From assembly GCA_903854655.1 (NCBI GenBank), contig CAINXC010000322.1, positions 1-42,844 on the forward strand: a DNA stretch of 42,844 nucleotides, read 5' to 3'. Position numbers and translations under genes: made by a program. Source of the stretch: an uncultured Verrucomicrobiota bacterium. GTDB taxonomy: Bacteria > Verrucomicrobiota > Verrucomicrobiia > Verrucomicrobiales > Verrucomicrobiaceae. Position 1 is the first letter of the stretch. Every line of letters begins with the position of its first letter. Under the pieces are notes generated by a model. It made no database searches. It worked only from the letters and a program-made list of their open reading frames with translations, and had not been told where the DNA came from. Positions 34,871 through 42,844 of this stretch are shown here, in pieces.

Positions 34871-35449
34871 ATGAAAAGTGATATGAACACAAACACACCC
34901 CTCCAGCCTTTCACCAACCGGCTCCAAGACGACGCCAGGGAAGCTGTGCAAACAGCGACCGAGACCGCCATAGGCGCCGCCAACCACGCGTCCCAGACAG
35001 CCAGACAGGCGCTGCACACCGTGTCAGACACCGCCAAGGACACCATCCAAAACGTCCGGACCAAGGCCGACGAAACCTATCGCACCGTCCGCGCCAAAGC
35101 CAGCGAGACTGCGGTGGCCACGAACCAATATGTGCGCCAGCACCCCATGCCCAGCGTGCTGGGGGCGGTCGCCATCGGTGTCGGTCTGGGCTGCCTGCTG
35201 GCCCTCTCCGCCCGACGCCGCCAGCCAACGTTTCGCGAGCATTTCGCGGAAGATCCTGTGGACGCCGCCCGCGAGGCCTTCTACGCCGTGCTGGCCCCGG
35301 TGGCCCACCGTCTCCGCGGCAGCTATGAAAACGCCCGCGACAGCGCTGAGCACGCGTTGGACAAGGTTCACCACTTCAATGGCGCACGCGTCGCCGATTC
35401 GGTGACGGATCAGCTTCGCCGCGTGGGCGGCAGCCTGAGGTTCTGGTAA
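34871..35449 (+). CDS. DUF883 (ElaB/YqjD-like) membrane-anchored protein
   Basis: 192 residues. A long helical, Ala/Thr/Gln-rich region (residues 15-80) leads to NQYVRQHPMPSVLGAVAIG and a glycine-rich transmembrane segment ending LLALSARRR, as in DUF883 proteins that tether to the inner membrane and in E. coli bind ribosomes in stationary phase. A further 70 residues follow the membrane anchor, more than the classical family. ATG 34871 and 34883 both fit. It is divergent from the primase-like gene and convergent with the kinase-like gene (2 bases between stops). Confidence 0.8.
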   Translation: MKSDMNTNTPLQPFTNRLQDDAREAVQTATETAIGAANHASQTARQALHTVSDTAKDTIQNVRTKADETYRTVRAKASETAVATNQYVRQHPMPSVLGAVAIGVGLGCLLALSARRRQPTFREHFAEDPVDAAREAFYAVLAPVAHRLRGSYENARDSAEHALDKVHHFNGARVADSVTDQLRRVGGSLRFW

Positions 35450-35451
35450 GC

Positions 35452-38025
35452 CTAGCGCAGCTTCTGAAGCCGGTTCTGGGTCCAGTCCAGGCCGCGCTTC
35501 ACGATCTCGTTGTCCTTGTCCAGCGCGGCCAGCCGCTCCCAGCGTTTCTCGGCGGTTGAGAAGGATTTGCGTGCAGCATCACGCTGCTTCGCAGTCTCGC
35601 TCAACTGCCCGTGAATGCCATACACCAGCGCAAGCTGGATCTCCCATTCCTTGCGTTCGGCGGTCATGGCCTCAGGCAGCGTCTTGACCAGGTCTTCCAG
35701 GGTGGCGATGGCTTCGTTTGCCTTCACCACCCCTTCCTTGGCCTTGCCCAGTTCGCCCATGATCTCGGCAAGTTCGCCCACCAGTTTCGCCTGTTCGAAC
35801 AGATACCTCGGGTTGTCCTTGTCATCGGCCACCACCTCGTTGATCTGCTGGATCGCATCGGCCTTTTTCTTGTAGGCCTCTCCTCCATTGCCGGTGTCAC
35901 GCTCGAGGCTGGCGATCTCGCCCAGGTTGCGCGCCAGCAGGTACTTGGCCTCCGTCCATTCAGGGTCGATGCGGGTCAGTTCATAGATCAGCTTCAGGGC
36001 CTCGGTATGCGCGTCGATGGCCTCCTTCGGAGTGAATGCCTTGCCCACCACGTCAGCAAGCTCGGTATAAGCCGCCGCCGTGACAATGGCCTGCTCCTGA
36101 TTGCGCGGGGAGCTGCCCGCCACCAGCGTCGCCATCTTTTCCACCGAGGCGATGAGAATGGTGACGGAATCCTGCAGCTTGCCGCCGTCGCGCAGAGCGA
36201 GGCCGCGCTCCATCTCGGCACGCGCAAGAAGGAACGCCTCCTCCGGCATCAACTGCCCGCCCACGTCTTTTTCATCAAGGGCGGCCGAAACCCGCTCCAG
36301 CGCCTTTGAACTCTCCTCGGCGTTGCCTTCCAGGCGGTTGCGCACGCCATAGTCGAACCACGCCTGCGCCGCCTCGTAACGCGCGTTGCGGTCCTTGGGG
36401 TTGGCCTGGATGCCCGGCTCCAGGTTGGCCGTGGCCTCCTTCAGGAGCAGCATCGCCGTGACCCCGTCGCCGCGGGCCGATCTCATGTTCGCCAGCAGCA
36501 GGCAATACCTGCCCAGCCACTGGTGGTACAGGCTGGCATGCGGGCTGTCTGGATCGCGGCTGATCAAGGCGTGCAGTTCATTGCGCGCCTTGTCCAGCTG
36601 CTGGGCGGCCTCCAGTGACCGGCGCTGCTTGAGAGCGATCATGCCCAGGTTGCCATAGGCACGCGCACGCTCCGGGGCCATCGCCGCATCCTTCTCCATC
36701 GCAGGCAGGCTCGCCGCCACAAAGGCGGCGGCATCCGCAAGCTGCTGCTTGGAGAACGCGATTTCCAGGTTGTTGCCCTGCGGCAGCTGCATGAGCTGGG
36801 TGATGAGCTGATCCACCATCGCCTGCGCCCGCTGCAGGTTCGAATCGCTCCCTTTCTTGGCCTCCTCGGTCTTGCTGAGTTCGGTCGAAAGGCCGCCGAT
36901 CTTCATGTCCCGCGTGTCGATCTCCACCTTTGCCGAGGCCAGGTTCCTGGTGATCGTTTCCTCCGCGGTTTTGGCCCGGGTCAACGTCATCAACCCGTAA
37001 GCCACCGCCAGCCCCAGAAGCACAAACAGGCTGAGCCACAGCGTGTGCAGGCCGGCGATCTTGCGGAGCTGCCTGCGCCTTTCGAACTGCGTCTGCTCCC
37101 GGCTCTCCTCCAGCAGGTAGTCGGATTCCAGGATCTCAAATTCGCGCGTGATCTCGCGGACGTCCTTCCACCGCATGTTGGGATCGAAGTCCATCGCGCG
37201 CTCGATGATCTGCCGCCGCCGCTCCTCCCATTTCGTCTGCGCAGGCGAAGGCCAGGTGACATGCGGCTGGGACTTGATCGCGCTGAGCAGCGCCACGCTG
37301 TTGATGCTGTAGCCCAGCCCCTGCGCCACCTTTTGCTGGCGCATGGCCGATTCCTGTGACCAGGCCTGCGCCCCGCGCGGAAACTGTCCGGTGATCAGCC
37401 GGTACGCCACCACCCCAAAGCTGTACACGTCCCAGCTCTGGCCATAGCCGCTGAAGAATCCTTCCGGCTGCTCCGCCTGCTCCGGGCACAGGTACATGAA
37501 ATGATCATACAGTTCCAGGTGATGCACCCCGCCCACCCAGCCCTGGCCCGCATCCGTGATGCGCGTGGCGCTTTCGGGATCATCCTCCACCAGCACGTTG
37601 CCGCACTTCAGGTTGCCATGTGGAATGCTGTGCTTGTGCATCCACGCCAGGGCGTCCGCCAGTTCGTAGATGTACTGCCAGGCCTGGTCGCCGGAGAGCC
37701 TGCCACACATCGTCTCCAGCGTCGGGCTCTGCCAGATCTTGCGGCCCACCGAATCCTTCGTCATCACGCCGACCAGCGGCGTGGCGAAGTAGTACGGGCT
37801 GCGGTCCATTTCGAACCCCAGCACCGGCAGCACACCCCGGTGGGGAGGCATGTACTGCAAGGCCCGCAACGTCAGCCCCAGCCCCTTGCGATTGATCGCC
37901 ATGGAGCTGAACACCTTCACGGCGCAGGCCCTGCCACCCGTGCCGGCGGCACGATACACCGCCCCCACGCTGCCACCGCCGATCAGGTCCTGAAGCTCAT
38001 GGCCGGCAATCTCGGGCAAACTCAT
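35452..38025 (-). CDS. Membrane kinase homologue (HGN pseudokinase-like) with C-terminal TPR-like repeats
   Basis: 857 residues. The N-terminal kinase fold has G-loop IGGGSVGAVYRA, Lys37 (ACAVKVF), HGNLKCGN at 136-143 in place of HRDLKxxN, DAG at 158-160 in place of DFG, and CPEQ then SWDVYSFG. The catalytic Asp is thus Asn138. A transmembrane segment lies near residues 329-351, then a coiled-coil-like stretch and a long helical region with TPR-like repeats (ARAYGNLGMIALKQRRSLEA and later blocks). It resembles receptor Ser/Thr kinases of Planctomycetes/Verrucomicrobia, but probably acts as a scaffold. A ribosome site AGAGGA precedes the ATG. Confidence 0.9.
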   Translation of the reverse strand: MSLPEIAGHELQDLIGGGSVGAVYRAAGTGGRACAVKVFSSMAINRKGLGLTLRALQYMPPHRGVLPVLGFEMDRSPYYFATPLVGVMTKDSVGRKIWQSPTLETMCGRLSGDQAWQYIYELADALAWMHKHSIPHGNLKCGNVLVEDDPESATRITDAGQGWVGGVHHLELYDHFMYLCPEQAEQPEGFFSGYGQSWDVYSFGVVAYRLITGQFPRGAQAWSQESAMRQQKVAQGLGYSINSVALLSAIKSQPHVTWPSPAQTKWEERRRQIIERAMDFDPNMRWKDVREITREFEILESDYLLEESREQTQFERRRQLRKIAGLHTLWLSLFVLLGLAVAYGLMTLTRAKTAEETITRNLASAKVEIDTRDMKIGGLSTELSKTEEAKKGSDSNLQRAQAMVDQLITQLMQLPQGNNLEIAFSKQQLADAAAFVAASLPAMEKDAAMAPERARAYGNLGMIALKQRRSLEAAQQLDKARNELHALISRDPDSPHASLYHQWLGRYCLLLANMRSARGDGVTAMLLLKEATANLEPGIQANPKDRNARYEAAQAWFDYGVRNRLEGNAEESSKALERVSAALDEKDVGGQLMPEEAFLLARAEMERGLALRDGGKLQDSVTILIASVEKMATLVAGSSPRNQEQAIVTAAAYTELADVVGKAFTPKEAIDAHTEALKLIYELTRIDPEWTEAKYLLARNLGEIASLERDTGNGGEAYKKKADAIQQINEVVADDKDNPRYLFEQAKLVGELAEIMGELGKAKEGVVKANEAIATLEDLVKTLPEAMTAERKEWEIQLALVYGIHGQLSETAKQRDAARKSFSTAEKRWERLAALDKDNEIVKRGLDWTQNRLQKLR

Positions 38026-38244
38026 TCGTGAAGTCCTCTGGGAAATTGTTGGATTGAAACATGCTGTGCAAGATCTGGCTCCTCAGCCCTGGCCTTGCTG
38101 GCACCAAAAGTGCTAATAAGCCGCACTCCGGGAAGGGGTTCAACCCAATTCCCAGCGCGTGCAGTGCAATGACAGGCAATGGCACGCCGCGCCTCCTGAG
38201 CGCAGCAGCCTTCTTCGCGTCTCAAGTTCCGTCATCCGCCCTGG
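38026..38244. other. Intergenic gap with a short hairpin
   Basis: The 219 bases between the kinase-like gene start and the transposase stop hold no gene. An imperfect palindrome, GGGAAGGGGTT with AACCCAATTCCC, lies at about 38130-38153; no U-tract follows on either strand, so it is not a clear terminator. No array of REP-like palindromes is visible. Confidence 0.5.
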
Positions 38245-39396
38245 TCATGAACTGTTCTTCAGGTCACGAAGGGCAAACAACGGCGACGCGGCCTCGCGTA
38301 ATCGTCGTGCTCCGTTCTTGCGCCTCGCTCCAAAGCACTCCCGGTGGGATTGAAAAAGGGTTTCCACCCACTCCCGGCTGCCTAGCGCCAGGCCCTGGGT
38401 GAAGTGTCGCACCCGGTGCCTCAGCAGTTGGGCTGCGCTCAGCCTGCCCTGCTCGTGATCGGTCACGTTGCGCGAGGTTTCCTCGCTGAGGCCCGGTTTG
38501 GCCAGCGCCCCGGCGCGGTCTGTGCGCTCGCGCCCTTCATCAAACAGCCACATGCGATACAAGTCCGCCGCGCTGCCGTAACCCTGCGCCACCGGCTTGT
38601 CCCACGATATCGAGCCGTCTCCCGCGCCCGCGATCCGGCACACTCCCTGCCGGGCCCTGGGGTTGCCGCTCAGCGCCTCCGCATATCCACACCAGCGGTA
38701 GTCCTTCGGGTCGCTCACCAGCTTCGCCCGCACCGGGTTCAGGTCGATGTAGGCCGCCATGGTTTTCAAAGCCTCGCCGTCCTCCACCAGCACCGATTTG
38801 AACCGCTCCATCCACAGCGTGCCTTTGCGCTCGTGGCGCTGGTTGTACCAGCGCCCAAAGCGCTCCTTGATCTCCTTGACCCAGATCGACAAGTCGCAGA
38901 ACCGCCGTTTGAACGTGGCCAGCCGTTCCTGCGCCTGCTGTTCGTTGCCCAGGCGGCGCATGTCTTGCAGATCAGTCTTCAACTCATGCATGAAGATGCG
39001 GCTGTAGAAGGTGGCAAGGTGTTTCATCAGCGCCTCTTCACCGTTCGCACCTTCAAAGCGCTGCAACCACATCGCCTGGTTGGGGATTTGCGCCAGGATG
39101 TGGAAATGGTTCCCCATCACGCAATGGGTGAGGATCTGCACCCCCAGGAAATCGCTCATCTTCCACATCAGCCGCTGAAAGGCCTCGCACTCCGCATCAT
39201 CAAACCGGACGGCTCCTCCACAAGTGCGCGACATGACGTGATAGCAATGCGACTCGGCGTTGGCAGCGCCCTTGACGCGCCAATGCCCTTTGCCTCGCCA
39301 TCGCGCGCTCCCTCGATACATCGAGGGCTTCGCATCAATGCCTGCAAACAAGCCACCGAACTCGGCCGGTTGTTGATGAGGTGTTTCTGCAAACAT
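38245..39396 (-). mobile_element. HUH (Y1) transposase, RAYT-like
   Basis: 383 residues. The HUH metal site is GNHFHIL and the catalytic Tyr is probably in ERFGRWYNQRHERKG. The following LWMERFKSVLVEDGEALKTMAAYIDLNPVRAKLV is the Y1_Tnp signature of REP-associated tyrosine transposases. The C-terminal part (LALGSREWVETLF, then FGARRKNGARRL) is the longer version common in Verrucomicrobia and Planctomycetes. Frame is intact. No terminal inverted repeats or target duplication was seen, as expected for a domesticated single gene. It is a nucleic-acid-nicking enzyme by family; activity here is untested. Confidence 0.88.
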
Positions 39397-39434
39397 GGTT
39401 AGACATCTCCACTTCTATTCGTCAGGCGTCAATC

Positions 39435-39462
39435 TGTATATTGACTGTCATATTATAGTCAA
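39435..39462 (-). promoter_or_regulatory. Candidate promoter for the transposase gene
   Basis: On the minus strand TTGACT (complement of 39457-39462) and TATACA (complement of 39435-39440) are 16 bases apart, giving a leader of about 30 bases before the ATG at 39396. The area is AT-rich and holds an inverted repeat GTCAAT-N6-ATTGAC at 39428-39445 that overlaps the -10 and could be an operator. Confidence 0.35.
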
Positions 39463-39472
39463 CGGAAAGTAA

Positions 39473-39500
39473 AACGGCGGCCAGTTGCCCGGCCGCCGTT
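39473..39500 (-). terminator. Rho-independent terminator of pnp
   Basis: A perfect 10-base stem (39473-39482 with 39491-39500) closes an 8-base loop. On the minus strand it is GC-rich and followed by TTACTTT. It starts 26 bases after the pnp stop. Confidence 0.85.
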
Positions 39501-39525
39501 CTCAATTCACTGCTGTCAGATAGGC

Positions 39526-41655
39526 TTAGCCTTCGGTGGAAGCCGCGGCGTCCTTTTCCTTCATCGCGGCCTTGCGGCTCATCTTGACACGGCCCTTGTC
39601 ATCAATGCCGAGGCACTTGGCGGTGACGATGTCGCCCACCTTGACCACGTCTTCGGTGCGGTTGACGCGGAAGTCGGCCAGTTCACTGATGTGGATCAGG
39701 CCGTCTTTCTTGCCGCCAAGGTTCATGAAGGCGCCGAAGTTCGTCGTGCTGACGATCTTGCCGGTGTAGATCTTGCCCACTTCGATTTCAACGGAGATGC
39801 CGCTGATCATCTCGATGGCGCGATCCAGCGATTCCTTGCGGTTCGCGTAGATGTACACCGTGCCGTCGTCTTCAATGCTGATGTCAGCGCCGGACTCGGC
39901 CTGGATGCCCTTGATGTTCTTGCCGCCAGGACCGATGAGCTCACCGATCTTGTCAGGGTTGATTTTGACGACTTCAATGCGCGGGGCGTACTTGCTCAGC
40001 GGACGGATTTCGCTGATGGCGGAAGCCATGGCGGTGAGGATTTCCGTGCGGCCGATCTTGGCCTTGGCGACGGCTTCCTCAAGAATGGCCAGAGGAATGC
40101 CGGGGAGCTTGAGGTCAAGCTGGTAGCCGGTGACGCCTTCGCTGGTGCCGCAAAGCTTGAAGTCCATGTCGCCGAAGTGGTCTTCGGAGCCCAGGATGTC
40201 GATCATCGTCACGTAGCGGGACATCTTGTCGCTCGCATCGAACTCGGAAACCAGGCCCACGCTGATGCCGCCCACCGGGCGGGTCAGAGGCACGCCGGCA
40301 TCCATGAGCGCCATGACGCCGGAGCAAACCGAGGCCATGGAGGTGGAGCCGTTGGATTCCATCACTTCGCTGCTCACGCGGATGGCGTAAGGGAACTTTT
40401 CCTTCGTCGGGATCACCGGCTCGATGGAGCGCTCAGCGAGCGCGCCGTGACCGATTTCGCGACGGTTCTGCCCGCCAAAGCGGCCGCATTCGCCGACGCT
40501 GAAGGGAGGGAAGTTGTAATGCAGGATGAAGCGCTTGGATTCCGGGCCACCCGCATAGGTGTCCATCTCCTGGGCTTCGTCAGCGGGAGCCAGGGTGGCG
40601 ATCGCCAGGGCCTGGGTTTCGCCACGGGCGAAGAGGGCGGAACCATGGGTGCGGGGCAGCACGCCGGCTTCGCCGGAAAGCTCGCGCAACTGGTCGAGGC
40701 CGCGGCCGTCGCAACGGTTCTTCTTGTCCAGGATGCTGATGCGGAACGCCTTCTTCTGAAGGTAGTCGAAAGCCTGGCTGATTTCGAAGCCGGTGGCGGT
40801 GGGGAACTTTTCCTTGATGGCCGCTTCCACTTCATCCTTGAGAGCGCCGACGGCCTTGCCACGGGCGACCTTGGAAGGCTGATAGAGAGCGCCTTCGATG
40901 CGGTCGCCCGCGATCTGGTAGGCGATTTCCAGCAACTCATCCTTCACCAGCATGAGCGGCACTTCGCGCTTGGCCTTGCCGGCCAGCTTCGCGAGCTCCA
41001 CCTGGGCGGCGACGATCTTCGTCACTTCTGCCTGAGCAACGTGGAGGGACTTGATGAACTCGGCTTCGGGCAGTTCATTGGCCGCGCCTTCGATCATGAT
41101 GACGTCGGTGGCATTGCCCACGTAAACGAGGTCGAGATCGCTGTCGAGGCGCTGGCTCTGGGTGGGATTGATGATGAACTCGCCATTGACGCGGCCCACG
41201 CGCACAGCCCCGACGGGACCGGCGAAGGGAATATCCGAAACGCAGAGCGCGGCGGAAGCGCCATTGATGGCAAGGATGTCAGGATCGTTTTCACCGTCCG
41301 CGCTGAGCAGGATGGCGACGACCTGGGTTTCATAGAGGTAACCCTTGGGGAACAACGGACGCAGAGGGCGGTCCGTCATGCGGCAGGTGAGGATTTCCTT
41401 TTCCGTGGGGCGGCCTTCGCGCTTGAAGTAGCCTCCCGGGAAGCGGCCTGCGGCGGACGCCTTTTCCTTGTATTCAACGCTCAGGGGGAACCAGTCCTGG
41501 CCGTCCTTCACCTTGGTGGCGGAGACGGCGGTGACGATCACCATGGTGTCGCCGAGACGCACGGTCACAGCTCCGTCAGCGAGCTTCGCGAGCTTGCCGG
41601 TTTCGATTTCGATAGTGCCCTGTCCGAGAGCTGCAGTTACTTTGTGTATGGCCAT
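39526..41655 (-). CDS. pnp: Polyribonucleotide nucleotidyltransferase (PNPase)
   Basis: 709 residues, full length. Order: RNase PH domain 1 (residues 1-145, FPLSVEYKEKASAAGRFPGG), an alpha-helical linker, RNase PH domain 2 (from about 310, THGSALFARGETQALA; GRFGGQNRREIGHGALAER), the catalytic-core segment FGDMDFKLCGTSEGVTG, KH domain (IGPGGKNIKGIQAESG) and S1 domain (GKIVSTTNFGAFMNLGGKKDG). It is the 3'-5' phosphorolytic exoribonuclease in mRNA turnover. Downstream of rpsO as in most bacteria. Tail DAAASTEG is unremarkable. Confidence 0.98.
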   Translation of the reverse strand: MAIHKVTAALGQGTIEIETGKLAKLADGAVTVRLGDTMVIVTAVSATKVKDGQDWFPLSVEYKEKASAAGRFPGGYFKREGRPTEKEILTCRMTDRPLRPLFPKGYLYETQVVAILLSADGENDPDILAINGASAALCVSDIPFAGPVGAVRVGRVNGEFIINPTQSQRLDSDLDLVYVGNATDVIMIEGAANELPEAEFIKSLHVAQAEVTKIVAAQVELAKLAGKAKREVPLMLVKDELLEIAYQIAGDRIEGALYQPSKVARGKAVGALKDEVEAAIKEKFPTATGFEISQAFDYLQKKAFRISILDKKNRCDGRGLDQLRELSGEAGVLPRTHGSALFARGETQALAIATLAPADEAQEMDTYAGGPESKRFILHYNFPPFSVGECGRFGGQNRREIGHGALAERSIEPVIPTKEKFPYAIRVSSEVMESNGSTSMASVCSGVMALMDAGVPLTRPVGGISVGLVSEFDASDKMSRYVTMIDILGSEDHFGDMDFKLCGTSEGVTGYQLDLKLPGIPLAILEEAVAKAKIGRTEILTAMASAISEIRPLSKYAPRIEVVKINPDKIGELIGPGGKNIKGIQAESGADISIEDDGTVYIYANRKESLDRAIEMISGISVEIEVGKIYTGKIVSTTNFGAFMNLGGKKDGLIHISELADFRVNRTEDVVKVGDIVTAKCLGIDDKGRVKMSRKAAMKEKDAAASTEG

Positions 41656-41896
41656 AGGTTGGCTTGTGTTTGTGTTTTGGTTTATGGGAAGTGGTGGAAT
41701 GAAAGCACCCGGTGCTCAGTTCATTCAATTTGGAAGAACGAGAAAAGCAGTCGCAAGACCGCTGGCTCCGACCTCGAATCGAGGCACGAGGGAGCACGAT
41801 AAAGCTGGTGCTTGAGGGTCCCTTCGGGACGAGCACGGACCTTGAACTCGGAAAAAGCCCTGCCCGCTTGGAAACTGGCCCGGCCCAAAAAGACCA
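41656..41896 (-). other. pnp leader / rpsO-pnp spacer
   Basis: The spacer between the rpsO terminator and pnp holds no gene. A two-part hairpin GTGCT/AGCAC with inner GTCCC-TTC-GGGAC lies at 41808-41836, about 150 bases before the pnp start. In E. coli the pnp leader has an RNase III-cleaved hairpin used for autoregulation, so this may play a like role; that is a guess from position. Confidence 0.4.
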
Positions 41897-41922
41897 AAGG
41901 GTGATGGAGAACCATCACCCTT
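41897..41922 (-). terminator. Hairpin terminator after rpsO
   Basis: A perfect 11-base stem AAGGGTGATGG / CCATCACCCTT with a 4-base loop, starting 12 bases after the rpsO stop. On the minus strand it is followed by TGGTCTTTTT, giving a U-rich tail. It could stop or attenuate transcription into pnp. Confidence 0.85.
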
Positions 41923-41934
41923 CGAAATTCATGA

Positions 41935-42195
41935 CTAGCGGCGCAGTTGCAGGCTGCTCAGGAGCCCCTTGTAACGCTCTTCGGACGTGCGCTTGAGATA
42001 ATCAAGGAGCTTCCGGCGGCGGGCGACCATCTTCAGAAGGCCGCGGCGGGTGCTGTGATCTGCCGTGTGCGTGGCGAGATGCTGCGTGAGGTAGTTGATA
42101 CGGTCCGTCAGGCGCACAATCTGGACATCGGATCCACCGGTGTCTTTGTCATGCAACTGGAAGGGCTTGGTATCTTGAAAAGTAACTTGGCTCAT
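41935..42195 (-). CDS. rpsO: 30S ribosomal protein S15
   Basis: 86 residues, the usual length is 88-89. Matches S15: [41 protein letters not shown] and [15 protein letters not shown]15 binds the central domain of 16S rRNA and is an early assembly protein. A longer open frame upstream has no similarity, so ATG 42195 is the start. Upstream of pnp in the conserved order, with a strong hairpin between. A weak hairpin (42212-42230) before the start may relate to S15 autoregulation. Confidence 0.97.
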   Translation of the reverse strand: MSQVTFQDTKPFQLHDKDTGGSDVQIVRLTDRINYLTQHLATHTADHSTRRGLLKMVARRRKLLDYLKRTSEERYKGLLSSLQLRR

Positions 42196-42422
42196 GTTCT
42201 GGATTTGGCTGGCCTGCCTACTTGGCGGGCAAGTGTTGGTCTTGTTTTTGGAGGTGGCGAGTGAACCACAGAACCCTCGGTTGGCAAGGGAAATGTCAGA
42301 TGATAAAACGAAACTTCCGCGCCACAGCCCGGCGCAGTCTCCCATCATGCTAGCAGTTGCGCGCCAGCCATTTCAAGGCATTCTCTTCGGTTCCGCCTTC
42401 ACCCCCGACCCACGCCCTCACC
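42196..42422. promoter_or_regulatory. Divergent region between rpsO and panD
   Basis: 227 bases between divergent genes. It should hold both promoters, but no clear -35/-10 pair was found by eye. A near-perfect inverted repeat GCCTGCC-TACTT-GGCGGGC lies at 42212-42230, inside the likely rpsO leader. Confidence 0.4.
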
Positions 42423-42773
42423 GTGCTCCGCACCGTTCTCAAATCCAAGCTCCACCGCGCCCACGTCACCGATGCCAACGTGAACTACGAAGGCAGCATC
42501 ACCATTCCCACGGACCTCATGGAGGCCGCCAACATCTGGGACGGTGAGAAGGTGCTGGTGACTTCTGTCACCACGGGCGCCCGGCTGGAAACGTACGTGA
42601 TCCCCGGCCCCGCCGGCTCCGGCAGCATCGTCATCAACGGTGCCGCCGCGCACCTGATCAACACCGGCCACATCGTCACCATCATGGCCTGGGGCCTGAG
42701 CGCCGAGCCCGTGAAGCCGCAGCGGCTGCTGCTCGACGACCAGAACAAGGTCGTGCCGAAGCGTGTGCTCTAG
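42423..42773 (+). CDS. panD: Aspartate 1-decarboxylase proenzyme
   Basis: 116 residues starting at GTG 42423: MLRTVLKSKLHRAHVTDANV, then the self-cleavage site NYEGSIT at Gly24-Ser25, which creates the pyruvoyl cofactor. Later residues, ANIWDGEKVLVTS, TGARLETYVIPG and INGAAAHLINTGHIVTIMAWG, are all conserved. It makes beta-alanine from aspartate for pantothenate and CoA. The frame runs 22 codons further upstream to 42357, but the MLRT start is invariant for the family. Confidence 0.96.
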   Translation: MLRTVLKSKLHRAHVTDANVNYEGSITIPTDLMEAANIWDGEKVLVTSVTTGARLETYVIPGPAGSGSIVINGAAAHLINTGHIVTIMAWGLSAEPVKPQRLLLDDQNKVVPKRVL

Positions 42774-42812
42774 GCCGCAGGGAAATCGAAGTCCGTTTCT
42801 CGAAGAAGATTC

Positions 42813-42844
42813 AGTGCTGAGTGCGTAGTGCCCAGTGCTCAGTA
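42813..42844. repeat. Short degenerate AGTGC repeat at window edge
   Basis: The last 32 bases contain AGTGC four times in slightly different surroundings (agtgctg, agtgcgt, agtgccc, agtgctc). It runs off the right edge, so its true length is unknown. It lies 40 bases after panD. Confidence 0.45.

Noticed and set aside
38130..38153. Imperfect palindrome downstream of the transposase as a terminator or REP element.
   Set aside because: No U-tract follows, only one copy is seen, and there is no conserved tetranucleotide flank that could be confirmed.
39691..41802. A 703-codon open frame on the plus strand opposite pnp.
   Set aside because: It is the antisense shadow of a highly conserved gene in GC-rich DNA; its translation is repetitive in Asp, Gly, His and Leu and matches no family.
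1..42844. CRISPR arrays, tRNA or rRNA genes, integrase and attachment sites.
   Set aside because: No regularly spaced repeats, cloverleaf-like segments or integrase motifs were seen on reading; absence cannot be proven without a search tool.

Overview
The window is about 42.8 kb of GC-rich, gene-dense bacterial DNA. The gene families fit a Gram-negative-type member of the Verrucomicrobiota (Prosthecobacter/Verrucomicrobium-like): an outer-membrane polysaccharide cluster, LamG-type lipoproteins, a RAYT-like transposase and a receptor-type kinase with TPR-like repeats. Few genes have a clear Shine-Dalgarno sequence, which also fits. The phylum is inferred from style, not from a marker gene.

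1-21093, minus strand: one long polysaccharide (O-antigen/EPS) operon of about 20 genes, many joined by 4-base ATGA overlaps. In transcription order it encodes Gmd (GDP-mannose 4,6-dehydratase), an ABC-2 exporter (Wzm/Wzt with a C-terminal glycan-binding-type domain), two nearly identical LamG-like lipoproteins, a polysaccharide pyruvyl transferase, nine glycosyltransferases (mostly GT4), an acyltransferase-3 protein, a Wzy-like membrane protein, two hexapeptide acyltransferases and a methyltransferase cut by the left edge. 21094-21314 is an AT-richer divergent promoter region. Downstream on the plus strand are an O-antigen ligase-family protein and a WbaP/WcaJ-type initiating phosphoglycosyltransferase. 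Together these can start a glycan on undecaprenyl phosphate, extend and decorate it, export it and ligate it.

24300-31260: mixed genes. These are a small membrane protein, a universal stress protein, a DUF4272 protein, a secreted CxxCH/alpha-toroid protein, the Nnr NAD(P)HX repair enzyme, a response regulator broken by a one-base frameshift, an ECF sigma factor and a YciF-type ferritin-like protein. The last three look like a small stress-response locus.

31361-38025: a zinc-ribbon metallopeptidase; a two-gene operon of an archaeo-eukaryotic primase (AEP)-like protein ending in a PriL-like four-cysteine region and an endonuclease IV/sugar-isomerase-type TIM barrel; a DUF883 membrane-anchor protein; and a large membrane kinase homologue whose catalytic Asp is Asn (HGN instead of HRD).

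38245-42773: a RAYT-like HUH transposase, then the conserved rpsO-pnp pair with clear hairpin terminators, and divergent panD. No tRNA, rRNA or CRISPR array was seen. The most unusual items are the primase/TIM-barrel pair, the HGN pseudokinase and the tandem LamG lipoproteins inside the glycan operon.
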